Positions 1 through 7,691 of a DNA stretch of 32,018 nucleotides are shown in pieces. A program made the position numbers and the translations under genes. Origin of the DNA: a virus; the IMG/VR virus record IMGVR_UViG_3300023178_000172, positions 1-32,018 of that record. One strand, given 5' to 3'. Under the pieces are notes generated by a model. That model was given only the letters and a program-made list of their open reading frames with translations. It made no database searches and had not been told where the DNA came from. Positions within the stretch are counted from its first letter, which is position 1, and every line of letters starts with the position of its first letter.

Positions 1-159
1 CATAATAGGCATGTACTAACAAGTCCACAGAGTTGTGCAACTATTGACTTATATAAAGGCAAAGTTCTATTTGAAGATCCACAACCTACAAAAGGTTACA
101 ATCATCCTTGGCGTATTAATAATTTAGTGGCTTTTGCAAAATGGGCGGCAACTATTTGA
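1..159 (+). CDS. C-terminal fragment of an unidentified protein
   Basis: An open frame enters from the left edge in frame 1 and ends at TGA 157-159, giving 52 codons without a start in the window. The residues include the stretch DLYKGKVLFEDPQPTKG followed by HPWRINNLVAFAKWAA, which reads like a real soluble C-terminus rather than a shadow. I do not recognise the family. It runs against the minus-strand operon and its stop overlaps the 3' end of the methyltransferase gene at 152 by 8 bp, so the two units converge with no visible terminator between them. Confidence 0.5.
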   Translation, partial: HNRHVLTSPQSCATIDLYKGKVLFEDPQPTKGYNHPWRINNLVAFAKWAATI

Positions 160-823
160 CACACAAGTAATAGGGACGATGTTCTGTTTGTCCTGGCATA
201 CGTTCTACTTGTGTGAATAGTTTTAGTGCTTGTTCATAAAACAATGCTTCACTATAGCCAGTATCCATAGTCCACTTGTGTCCTTTTTTATCTTTTTCGG
301 TAGGCACTTCAAACAGTATTGTATCTGCTTTGTCAGCAAAGTCCTTGATCAATCTATACATGTCCATGTATTTCTCTGTGCGATTATACAAGTGATGTAT
401 AACGTTAAACACTGTCATAAATTCATATACACCGTCTTGCCAACCCTCTAGGTTTGTGTGTTTAAATGTTGCTAGTGCGGCACTGTGTCTTGCTTTGATA
501 CTTTCGCATACACCGATGTATTCTAAATTATAGTCTACGCCAGTAGCAGGTATATCAAACTCCTGTGCTACTTTAAAAACATAGTAGCCTAAATTACTGC
601 CAAAGTCTGCATAACTGCGAGGGCCTACACTAAAAAACACACGTTCAAAATCTGTGCTTTTTACTTTGGTGTCTACCCATGGACGCTTTGGTCCCGGATT
701 ATTGATGGGTACAACAAGTTCATCTGTGATGTCATAGTTTTGATATCCTCGTACTTGTGTTACTGGACTATCATGTCCACCAAAAGTTATGCTTTCTATG
801 TCTGCACGTTCAAGTGTTTGCAT
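152..823 (-). CDS. class I SAM-dependent methyltransferase
   Basis: This 223-aa protein has the Rossmann methyltransferase layout. Motif I is DFGSNLG at residues 73-79, the acidic residue that would bind the SAM ribose is D97 in GVDYN, and a motif IV-like segment FMTVFNVIHHLY follows in mid-protein, then a strand ending in LFEVPTE. It is the last gene of the long minus-strand operon and overlaps the kinase-like gene upstream by 14 bp. In a run of glycosyltransferases it plausibly methylates a sugar or glycan, but the substrate is not visible. The family call is solid; specificity is unknown. Confidence 0.8.
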   Translation of the reverse strand: MQTLERADIESITFGGHDSPVTQVRGYQNYDITDELVVPINNPGPKRPWVDTKVKSTDFERVFFSVGPRSYADFGSNLGYYVFKVAQEFDIPATGVDYNLEYIGVCESIKARHSAALATFKHTNLEGWQDGVYEFMTVFNVIHHLYNRTEKYMDMYRLIKDFADKADTILFEVPTEKDKKGHKWTMDTGYSEALFYEQALKLFTQVERMPGQTEHRPYYLCVK

Positions 824-1844
824 CTATAAATTTCCCTAAACTTCTCCAGGTTGTTTCATCTAACCAGTTCCAATTCTTATATTCATTATACATGCTTTTG
901 CCCTGCTTTGTCTTTATTAATTTTGGCAAAAGTTCAGTTATTTCAGGAATAACCTGTCGTTTAACCTGTAGTATACTGCTGTATAAATCTGCGGTAGTTT
1001 CTGGTTCACTCCAAAACTCATAGTTCAATAAAAATTGACACATAACAAAATCACTATCACCGATTATTAAACTATCTTTGCCATTAACAAGTCTTTGGTG
1101 TGTATCCGTGCCAAGTTCTAGTACAGGTAATGCTTTAAAAGTTCTATACACACTATCAAAATTAGGACACTGTAGCATACCAGCACCGCCATAGTCTACC
1201 CAACGAGTTTCATTATTTTTATCTTTCATAAAGTTTCTACCGTTACTGTATCCCATGTCCCAGAATACAAATCCAGTATTATGTATACACCAACTATTCA
1301 TTAGACAAACATCACGCAAACTTTTATGAATAATTTTACGATCAGGCTTTATGGGTTTAAAAGGTTCTTTGCTTCTATAATGGTTATAGTCTTTTTTAAT
1401 TACTTGATCCACTAATGCTCTGGGTCTCTTTTCACCTTTTTCTTGTAGTTTTCTTAGCATAGCATTGAAAATCTGTGCATGATTATCAAAGTTTTTGGAA
1501 TAGGTGCTTTTAATTTTTATTATATGCTTTGTTTCATTATCATCAAGATATTTGTGTCCCCAAAACGTATCACCATCCTTGCCCTTGCCCAGATGCTGTA
1601 CAAATTTCCAACCATATGCTGCAACACATTCTCCGTCTGTGTTATATGCAACTTTAGCAGGCATTCGTGTTTCAACAATTTGTTGGCACAGTGCAGGTTT
1701 ATCTAAATTTTGTTCCAAGTATGTAATACAATCATTGAATCCTGCCTTTGCAAGACTAGTATATCCAGGTACGTCATGCACACTTTGAAAGAATTCACTT
1801 TCTGCGACACCATCAACTACCATTTTACCTGTTTTAAATGCCAC
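810..1844 (-). CDS. protein-kinase-fold protein, probable sugar or glycan kinase
   Basis: The 344-aa product shows the landmarks of the kinase fold. There is a glycine-rich loop LGKGKDGDTFWG near residues 85-96, a lysine in IIKIK near 110-112, a catalytic-loop-like D196 with N201 five residues later (spacing as in HRDxxxxN), and a metal-binding DYG at 217-219 in place of DFG. Translation starts at GTG with a strong AGGAGA site 7-8 nt upstream; no better ATG exists. The gene overlaps its upstream glycosyltransferase by 11 bp. Fold-level resemblance is my own motif reading. By context a lipopolysaccharide- or capsule-sugar kinase is likelier than a protein kinase. Confidence 0.6.
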   Translation of the reverse strand: MAFKTGKMVVDGVAESEFFQSVHDVPGYTSLAKAGFNDCITYLEQNLDKPALCQQIVETRMPAKVAYNTDGECVAAYGWKFVQHLGKGKDGDTFWGHKYLDDNETKHIIKIKSTYSKNFDNHAQIFNAMLRKLQEKGEKRPRALVDQVIKKDYNHYRSKEPFKPIKPDRKIIHKSLRDVCLMNSWCIHNTGFVFWDMGYSNGRNFMKDKNNETRWVDYGGAGMLQCPNFDSVYRTFKALPVLELGTDTHQRLVNGKDSLIIGDSDFVMCQFLLNYEFWSEPETTADLYSSILQVKRQVIPEITELLPKLIKTKQGKSMYNEYKNWNWLDETTWRSLGKFIDANT

Positions 1845-2766
1845 TATAATTCTCCTGTAACATACCCCATGCTTTACCTGATTCTATTTCGCTAAATTTC
1901 CACTGGTTAAATGCTAACCAGTTTAATAATGCTTGCCTGTTCGGTGGTTCTGTATCAAACACTGCAGGCATAGGATTATCCTTAAAATCTTCTAGACTAT
2001 AACTTACCCGTGAACAACAACTGTGTTCACTTGTAATTACAGGTATACCTTTTAGTGTTGCTTCCAGTGCAACCATACTGTTGTAAGCAATAACACAATG
2101 TGCATCTGCTAGTGCTTGTTCTAGTGTGCCGGGTTGCGGATATTCTCTTAGTTCAATTAAGTTACCTTTACCGTCAACAACAGGTTCTTTGGGTTTGCGT
2201 CTAATTACAATACGACTGTGTTCATTTTCTGGCAAATAACTGCGCAACCTGTTTGCTACCTGTTCTCCCCAGTCTTGTTCCAGTCCCATAAACCAACTAA
2301 CAGCATGTGTGGGAGGACAAATTACAATAGCATTGCCTCGTTCTGCATTAGTGCGCCAGGGTTCTTTGTTATATCCTGCGTTTTTGTGAAAACCTTTCCA
2401 GCGATCTGCACCTACATCTCTTAGTGTTGTGCAACTGTGTCCATTTTTTACTATGCGCATCCAACCTTTGCCACCATAGCCTGGTTTAAAGTAAGCATGA
2501 TCCATGTAGTAATAATCTAGTCCCATACGTTTTGCTTCTTTAAGCATGAGTCCTGTACCACGAAGTATACCCAGTGTAGCAACTGCATCAACACCCGGTG
2601 TCAAATCACTGGGCATTCCGTTGTCTATAAATTGTTGTATAGGTCTGTGTTTTATTTCCCACTGCCCATTGTTTTCATTGTTGTAACGTATTGCTCCGCG
2701 AGCAAAACCAATAGTAAAATTTGTTGTTACTCTTCGACCTGTATCATATACAAATAGTTTAGGCAT
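1834..2766 (-). CDS. capsule-type glycosyltransferase (GT-B-like), paralogue 1
   Basis: This 310-aa protein resembles capsule polysaccharide synthesis glycosyltransferases. Its C-terminal half has a strand IVICPP, a basic motif IRRKP, and the segment HCVIAYNSMVALEATLKGIP, the usual GT-B nucleotide-sugar binding pattern (N/S-S, small residues, E-A, G-x-P-V). It ends with NQWKFSEIESGKAW. The same blocks occur in the next gene upstream (2759-3571) and in the plus-strand gene at 10612-11466, so the three are paralogues. It overlaps its upstream neighbour by 8 bp. Donor and acceptor sugars cannot be read from sequence. Confidence 0.65.
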   Translation of the reverse strand: MPKLFVYDTGRRVTTNFTIGFARGAIRYNNENNGQWEIKHRPIQQFIDNGMPSDLTPGVDAVATLGILRGTGLMLKEAKRMGLDYYYMDHAYFKPGYGGKGWMRIVKNGHSCTTLRDVGADRWKGFHKNAGYNKEPWRTNAERGNAIVICPPTHAVSWFMGLEQDWGEQVANRLRSYLPENEHSRIVIRRKPKEPVVDGKGNLIELREYPQPGTLEQALADAHCVIAYNSMVALEATLKGIPVITSEHSCCSRVSYSLEDFKDNPMPAVFDTEPPNRQALLNWLAFNQWKFSEIESGKAWGMLQENYSGI

Positions 2767-3571
2767 TTAATATCTCGTATGCTAATCCAGATTCTATTTC
2801 GTCATGTGTAAATTGACTGTATGCCAAGTTGTATAGCCATTGACTAATATCTGTTTTGAAAGGCGTTTCTATGTCCTCTAACTTAGTACTACTTATGTCT
2901 GCTGCAAAACTATCCGGATGACAAATGGTTGGAATGCCTAACAGTTGTGCTTCCATAGCACACAAACTTATACTTGTTACTACACAGTGAGTGTCCTGGG
3001 CCTGTTCTGCAAATGGTACAAGTGCGGCTGCAGGTCCACTAGTGCCTTTGCCTCTGGGCTTATAGCGTACTTCAATGGGCCTGTCTGTGTATTTGCGCAC
3101 TCCATGTGTAATTGCCTTTACCCACATGTCCACACTCATACCTGTGATCCAACGTGTCATAGTTTCACTGCTAGGACAAATTAGTATTTTGGATCCGCTG
3201 GTATATGGTTTTGGCTGTACACCCCAGTGTTCAAATCTATCCTTAGGATAATCCTTAGTCTGTTTATAATGCACACTATTTTTACTAACCCGCCAGTAAA
3301 AATCCTGATTGGGATTAACTGCTTGTTTGAGTCCATTCCATCTCCCATAGTATGGCATATCCCAGAAGTACCAGTCTATACCTGCACGTTTTAGTGTGTT
3401 TATTGCGTGTTCGTTATTTTCAATAAATCCCCAGAAGTGACTGGGTTTTAAATCAATTGTGTCTGACCTATGCTGTACACGATCTGAACTGGGCCAACCT
3501 TTAAGTAAACTACGCATTACCCAGTTACATTTGCTTTCAGCATTTTGCGAATTGTAATATAAATTATACAT
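2759..3571 (-). CDS. capsule-type glycosyltransferase (GT-B-like), paralogue 2
   Basis: The 270-aa product is a paralogue of the gene immediately downstream. Matching blocks are KILICPSSETMTRWITGM, VRYKPRGKG, HCVVTSISLCAMEAQLLGIP and a C-terminal SQFTHDEIESGLAYEIL. The N-terminus is about 40 residues shorter than paralogue 1. Its stop overlaps the next gene by 8 bp, as does its start with the kinase-like gene upstream, so the genes are translationally coupled. The S-x-S-L in place of N-S in the nucleotide-sugar motif is a small divergence that may mean a different donor. Confidence 0.62.
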   Translation of the reverse strand: MYNLYYNSQNAESKCNWVMRSLLKGWPSSDRVQHRSDTIDLKPSHFWGFIENNEHAINTLKRAGIDWYFWDMPYYGRWNGLKQAVNPNQDFYWRVSKNSVHYKQTKDYPKDRFEHWGVQPKPYTSGSKILICPSSETMTRWITGMSVDMWVKAITHGVRKYTDRPIEVRYKPRGKGTSGPAAALVPFAEQAQDTHCVVTSISLCAMEAQLLGIPTICHPDSFAADISSTKLEDIETPFKTDISQWLYNLAYSQFTHDEIESGLAYEILNA

Positions 3572-4151
3572 TGTGGGTTAATTCTTGTATTCCATGAATA
3601 TTTGGTAAAATCATATCATGTTTGTGTGCAAGTGCTTTTTCCCATTTTCGTGGAATAAAGAAATCATTTACTGCAAGTGTTTGACTTTGTGTTATTGGTT
3701 GCAGACTCATCACATCTATTATTTTAAAGTCTGTGTAGTACTTGTCAACCATAATGTTTGTACCTGTTCTGTCTGCAAACATCCAGCCTGTTGATCGCAT
3801 AAAATCTATGTGTGCTTGTGCTACGCGGTTATAGTATTGTTTACAGTTCGTGTTATTTTTAAAAAACTGGTTGTATTCTCTCACACGAAGGTCTGGGTAA
3901 AAGTCGCAACTACTTCTTATTATAACGGGTTGATAATCTTTGAGATATTCTGTGACAATCCATTTGCCCTGTTCAAATATTTTTATAACGTCATTGTCTT
4001 GTTGACTGTATTCTAAAACACTGTCGGGTAATGTAATATTTTCTACATTATGAATAGCAAAATATCTTTCGGATTCATCCTCTAGAATCTGATACTTTCT
4101 TTCACCTGGCTTGTTCCAATAGTACAGTTCATGTTTTACTTCGTATTTCAT
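3564..4151 (-). CDS. short kinase-fold protein (truncated N-lobe)
   Basis: At 195 aa this is short for a kinase-fold protein. The C-terminal half carries a recognisable catalytic loop, D127-R-T-G-T-N132 (D and N five apart), followed by KIIDVMSL, where D146 would be the DFG aspartate. The N-terminal half has no clear glycine loop. A strand pair ending VIKIFEQGKWIVTEYL might correspond to the end of the N-lobe and hinge. It belongs to the same group of kinase-like proteins as the genes at 810-1844 and 7691-8926. Activity is uncertain because the ATP-binding lysine is not obvious. Confidence 0.5.
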   Translation of the reverse strand: MKYEVKHELYYWNKPGERKYQILEDESERYFAIHNVENITLPDSVLEYSQQDNDVIKIFEQGKWIVTEYLKDYQPVIIRSSCDFYPDLRVREYNQFFKNNTNCKQYYNRVAQAHIDFMRSTGWMFADRTGTNIMVDKYYTDFKIIDVMSLQPITQSQTLAVNDFFIPRKWEKALAHKHDMILPNIHGIQELTHNV

Positions 4152-4326
4152 CTATACTGCCAGCAATTTGATCATACAGTTTGTTGTAACTTTCATGATC
4201 CAAATCCAATCTAATGTTTTTTAGATGTATGTGCACCATGCCGTTACTGTTATCCTCAATGGTTAGACTGTTGTAATCTGGATCCTGTTCAACATCATTT
4301 AATATTTTTTTAGTAATGTGTCCCAT
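4129..4326 (-). CDS. small conserved-looking protein, IEDN/HIH type (65 aa)
   Basis: I do not recognise a named family. I place the start at ATG 4326, which overlaps the upstream TGA (TGATG) and has GGGAG 7 nt upstream; a GTG one codon earlier is less well spaced. The protein shares a short pattern with its neighbour: IEDN, then V/IHIH, then an aromatic-hydrophobic helix (ESYNKLYDQI). It overlaps the kinase-like gene downstream by 23 bp. Small proteins of this type sitting next to glycosyltransferases could be accessory subunits, but that is speculation. Confidence 0.6.
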   Translation of the reverse strand: MGHITKKILNDVEQDPDYNSLTIEDNSNGMVHIHLKNIRLDLDHESYNKLYDQIAGSIDEIRSKT

Positions 4327-4541
4327 CACAGTCTCCCATTTTTAAGTATAGCATCTGCAAACTCTACATATTCTTCATATGTAAAATGCAGTCTTACTAA
4401 CCATTTTTTAGGCTTGTGTTGTCCAAAGTGTATGTGTATAGGAAACTCATCTCCTATGTTGTCCTCTATTTGAAAATGACTGTTGCCAGGTGCAGGAAAA
4501 TTACAAGTGTCATAACCAATACGATTTACTATCAATCCCAT
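4326..4541 (-). CDS. small protein, IEDN/HIH type (71 aa), related to its neighbour
   Basis: No named family is recognised. Visible features are IEDNIGDEFPIHIHFG, then a basic segment (KPKKWLVRLHF) and YEEYVEFADAIL, the last resembling the end of the downstream 65-aa protein. The shared order suggests an old tandem duplication. The start ATG overlaps the nucleotidyltransferase gene upstream by 10 bp, so it is embedded in the operon. Small size and lack of Cys or membrane segments point to a soluble accessory protein. Confidence 0.6.
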   Translation of the reverse strand: MGLIVNRIGYDTCNFPAPGNSHFQIEDNIGDEFPIHIHFGQHKPKKWLVRLHFTYEEYVEFADAILKNGRL

Positions 4542-5152
4542 TTTATTTCCTCATACTGTTGTTGTTCTAGTTTAGCGTATACACTCGCAGCATTTGGTAA
4601 TACCTCTGCTATTGTTTGTACTGCTAGTTCACGTGATACAGTATTTAACAACACTTGCATACGTTGCTTGTGTTTATCTTTCCATGCACCTTTGTGATCC
4701 AGCGCACCTCTGCACACAGTGAGTGCTATTTCATCTTCCATACTAACCAGCCAATAGAAGTTTAGTTTTCTGCGTCTTGCAATTACATTGTCAAAATAAC
4801 GTTTGCCCACAGTCCAAAAACTATCATCCAGTGGAGTACGAAAGTATAAACTGTTGTACAAGTCTACCCTAAATGCTTGATGCTTGTTTGGTATGCTGGG
4901 ATCTTTGGGTGCAGTTGTAAAGTGTGGATGATACTGCATGTCACACCATTCAGCATATCCATAGTTTGTGCATTTGCCTGCATGCAGGTGTTTGCTTGCT
5001 AAATCTTGTAGTTGTGCATACTGTTCAGGAGGCACAAACATATCAACGTCTGTGTCAGGCAGATCAGGTAACAGTGCAAATCCTCTGAAGATTACATAAT
5101 CCAAATGCTCACAAGCGTCAATGAATGTTTTAAACTGTTGTTGATGTGTCAT
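4532..5152 (-). CDS. nucleotidyltransferase-fold protein
   Basis: This 206-aa protein begins like small nucleotidyltransferases of the polymerase-beta superfamily. RG at 23-24 precedes LPDTDVDMFV, which supplies the metal-binding pair D35-x-D37, and a third aspartate is D96 in RVDLY. The family typically moves a nucleotide or phospho-group to a small molecule or sugar, and LicD-like members modify surface glycans. Its 3' end overlaps the 71-aa gene by 10 bp and its 5' end overlaps the next gene by 23 bp. The fold is moderately certain; the substrate is unknown. Confidence 0.6.
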   Translation of the reverse strand: MTHQQQFKTFIDACEHLDYVIFRGFALLPDLPDTDVDMFVPPEQYAQLQDLASKHLHAGKCTNYGYAEWCDMQYHPHFTTAPKDPSIPNKHQAFRVDLYNSLYFRTPLDDSFWTVGKRYFDNVIARRRKLNFYWLVSMEDEIALTVCRGALDHKGAWKDKHKQRMQVLLNTVSRELAVQTIAEVLPNAASVYAKLEQQQYEEIKWD

Positions 5153-5756
5153 AGTCTCTTTCTAGTATGCATACGTCATCTCTGTTAGTAAACACTTCTT
5201 CCGTGTGTTTATGCAGACACACCCACCATGCTACATGCCCACTGCTGGGTAGCAAACATTTATAAGGATCACGCATACGATTGCGTCTGTGCATTATAAC
5301 ATGATCAGCCGCAAATCTTTCTGTTACACCTACTCGAGGTCCTTGTCCACTACCATATCCATAAACTAAATCTGCTTGATAACTACGCTCTATATCCTTG
5401 CTCCAGAAATGAGGTTTAAGAATTACATCAGGACGCACACGAACAATCATGTCATATTCCTCAGGCACTTGTTGCATACAATGCCAGTGATTGTACACTT
5501 GATATATGCGACTGTGAAAACGCTTACCACTATCTAGTTTGCGTGTAAACCATATGCGACTAGGATTACCTGGAGGTAAACTTCCTATCCATTCATAAAA
5601 AGCATCCACAAATGTTTCAGCATCGGGTAGTTGAGGCAATGGTGTTTGATCCCAGGTATGTGTAAACGAATCATAGGGCAGATAACGTTTTATGCTATTC
5701 AAGCATAGTTCTTGATTACCGCGAAACTCTCCGCTTATACACACTGCTACTTTCAT
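5130..5756 (-). CDS. GT-A-like glycosyltransferase-related protein
   Basis: The 208-aa protein starts with a short hydrophobic strand and the motif CISGEFRG, and in mid-protein has YDMIVRVRPDVIL (R106, R108, D110), a signature I associate with small glycosyltransferase-like proteins of large-genome viruses and marine phages. A basic loop FAADHVIMHRR and GHVAWW follow. The start ATG overlaps the upstream stop (TAATG). The neighbouring enzymes support a glycan role, but no canonical DxD site pair is certain, so I keep the call general. Confidence 0.5.
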   Translation of the reverse strand: MKVAVCISGEFRGNQELCLNSIKRYLPYDSFTHTWDQTPLPQLPDAETFVDAFYEWIGSLPPGNPSRIWFTRKLDSGKRFHSRIYQVYNHWHCMQQVPEEYDMIVRVRPDVILKPHFWSKDIERSYQADLVYGYGSGQGPRVGVTERFAADHVIMHRRNRMRDPYKCLLPSSGHVAWWVCLHKHTEEVFTNRDDVCILERDYDTSTTV

Positions 5757-6571
5757 TAGTATGTAGCACTTGTATGATCACGCTGTCTGGTATCGACATT
5801 GTCTGCACTGTATTCACCTTTTAAATCATCTACAATGTCATTTACATAACGTCCTTGAAAAGGAATTTGAAAAGGTGCATCTTTGGTTTTAGTGTATGCT
5901 GTAACAATACTTACATTGTGTGCTTTGCCATCTCTATTATGTAACTGATCAAATGCACGTTCTAGATCACTTAGTGGCGCACGTGGTTTCTTTTGTTCAT
6001 AGTAGGTCCAACTTTCCAAGTCTGTTGGACAGTCAACATACTTGCCTGTGTTTTGTGCTAACCACATAAACTGCCAAGTGTATCCATTCGCCGCCGCAAT
6101 GTCACGGAACAGTTGTGGATGGAAACTGTAGAAGCAGTGATTGAACCATGGAGCAAATGGCAGTACGTTTATCATTGTACCGCCTACACGACATAGGTTA
6201 TGCATATTTTCAAACACTGTGCGTTGATCGAATATGTGTTCACCTGTACCGTTGTTTGTTACATAGTCAAACTGAGTTGTATAGTTGTACTTGTCTTTTA
6301 GGATGAAATTAAGATCCATAGCAATACTGCGTAGTTCAGTATTGATGTCAATAGCAAGATATTCACTAAATCCGAGATCTTCAAAGTATTCCCATACAAA
6401 TTCAGTAGGTCTTCTGAGTACTCTACCACTTCTTTTTTCGCATTCATTTAACCATCCTTCACTGTATCTAAAACGTTGATTGCCCCATTCAACCACTGTT
6501 GCGCCTTGAGGAAAACATCCTCGTTTTGTTAGTTCAGCAGTTGCTAGTTGCATTATATTATTGAAAGCCAT
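5756..6571 (-). CDS. divergent SAM methyltransferase-like protein
   Basis: This 271-aa protein has a degenerate motif I (VVEWGNQRF, residues 27-34), an acidic strand YLAIDIN (71-77) and the later elements FDYVTNNGTGEHIFDQ, LCRVGGTMINVLPF and NHCFYSFHP. The GG-x-x-I and NHxFYxFxP pattern is typical of class I methyltransferase-like proteins in surface-sugar clusters. The usual GxGxG is missing, so SAM binding is less certain than for the other methyltransferases here. It overlaps the radical SAM gene upstream by 14 bp and the glycosyltransferase-like gene downstream by 1 bp. Confidence 0.55.
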   Translation of the reverse strand: MAFNNIMQLATAELTKRGCFPQGATVVEWGNQRFRYSEGWLNECEKRSGRVLRRPTEFVWEYFEDLGFSEYLAIDINTELRSIAMDLNFILKDKYNYTTQFDYVTNNGTGEHIFDQRTVFENMHNLCRVGGTMINVLPFAPWFNHCFYSFHPQLFRDIAAANGYTWQFMWLAQNTGKYVDCPTDLESWTYYEQKKPRAPLSDLERAFDQLHNRDGKAHNVSIVTAYTKTKDAPFQIPFQGRYVNDIVDDLKGEYSADNVDTRQRDHTSATY

Positions 6572-7691
6572 TAATTAATTCCTCTACTTCTGGAAATGTT
6601 TTTGCAAAACTAGTATTGCGATATAGGTCATGCTTGTTTCGCATTGTTAAAAATTTTTCATAGTGAACACTGCTATCATTAGTCAGTAGATAATCGCTCC
6701 ACTTTACTACTTCACTGTGTTTGCTAGTACTTAAATGCTGTGCAATACCCGAGCGCACTGGTTCCGTATAGACACAGGGACGCATATGACTAGGATTATG
6801 AGCTCTCCCGCACCATGGAGTAGGTAATCCTATACTATCACACCAAGTAAAAAATTCATCCATATAATAAATGTTGTATGCACTTACAGTATGACTTACA
6901 CTTAATCTAATGTTGTGTATATTTTCTTGCTCTAAATATCGATCAAGATTTTTAAGTAAAACATTATTTTTTGCCGGATACCTAATATATTCATATCTAT
7001 TACCCACACCATCTATGCTAAGTTGTATATCTATTTCTTTAAAGTTTTCCCACAAACTCCACCATTTTGTATTGGGATATACTTGTGTGTTTGTTGTATA
7101 GTGGAGTGTAATATTTTTACTTTGTCCACTGTCAACATATCTCTGCAATAGTTCAAGTTGCTTATCTACTTCACTTAGGAAAGGTTCACCACCGGGTATA
7201 TCAAAATGTATTGCGTTCGGTAGTGCATTGTAAATGTTTTCACTTGTTATGTTGTATATTACCTCAACAGGAGGTTTATCTATCCCATATAGGTCTCGGT
7301 ATTCTTTTCTCCAGCGACTACTTGCTCCAGGATTACAGGTTATGCATTTAAGATTACATGTATTTCCAAAAGCAATGCTTGCTGTAATAAATCCTTGATC
7401 CTCAGTATAACTATCGTATGCTTCTTGCCAACGTTCATAATCAAGTTGCCGTTTACTTTTAATATTACTTGCTTCTTCTGTTTTACATCTAATACATCCT
7501 GCCGGCCATTGATTGGCTAACATTTGCTGTTTAATAGTTTTTAAATTATCACTGTCTATGTATTCCTGGATAGTACTTTGTGTTATGTTTAGCATTTCAC
7601 TATTAGGCACTTCATACTTACAGCAAGGCGCAATATTTCCACGCGGTGCTATATCAATATTAGTCCAGGGTACAAGACAGAGTGGTTTCAT
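6558..7691 (-). CDS. radical SAM protein (twitch/SPASM-like auxiliary cysteines)
   Basis: The 377-aa product has the radical SAM cluster motif CNLKCITC (C112, C116, C119), which would bind a [4Fe-4S] cluster and cleave SAM to a radical. The GGEP motif that contacts SAM lies at 167-170. Before the core are paired cysteines, APCC (23-24) and CIRC (66, 69), preceded by LCLVPWTN, an N-terminal auxiliary segment seen in twitch-domain radical SAM proteins. It sits between methyltransferase genes and overlaps the kinase-methyltransferase fusion by 1 bp (TAATG). Substrate is unknown; sugar or peptide modification are both possible. Confidence 0.8.
   Translation of the reverse strand: MKPLCLVPWTNIDIAPRGNIAPCCKYEVPNSEMLNITQSTIQEYIDSDNLKTIKQQMLANQWPAGCIRCKTEEASNIKSKRQLDYERWQEAYDSYTEDQGFITASIAFGNTCNLKCITCNPGASSRWRKEYRDLYGIDKPPVEVIYNITSENIYNALPNAIHFDIPGGEPFLSEVDKQLELLQRYVDSGQSKNITLHYTTNTQVYPNTKWWSLWENFKEIDIQLSIDGVGNRYEYIRYPAKNNVLLKNLDRYLEQENIHNIRLSVSHTVSAYNIYYMDEFFTWCDSIGLPTPWCGRAHNPSHMRPCVYTEPVRSGIAQHLSTSKHSEVVKWSDYLLTNDSSVHYEKFLTMRNKHDLYRNTSFAKTFPEVEELINGFQ

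Noticed and set aside
230-4697. Plus-strand open frames of 60-94 aa opposite the sugar operon
   Set aside because: They are Cys/Phe/Leu-rich shadows of minus-strand genes with recognisable motifs, have no ribosome sites, and overlap several real genes.
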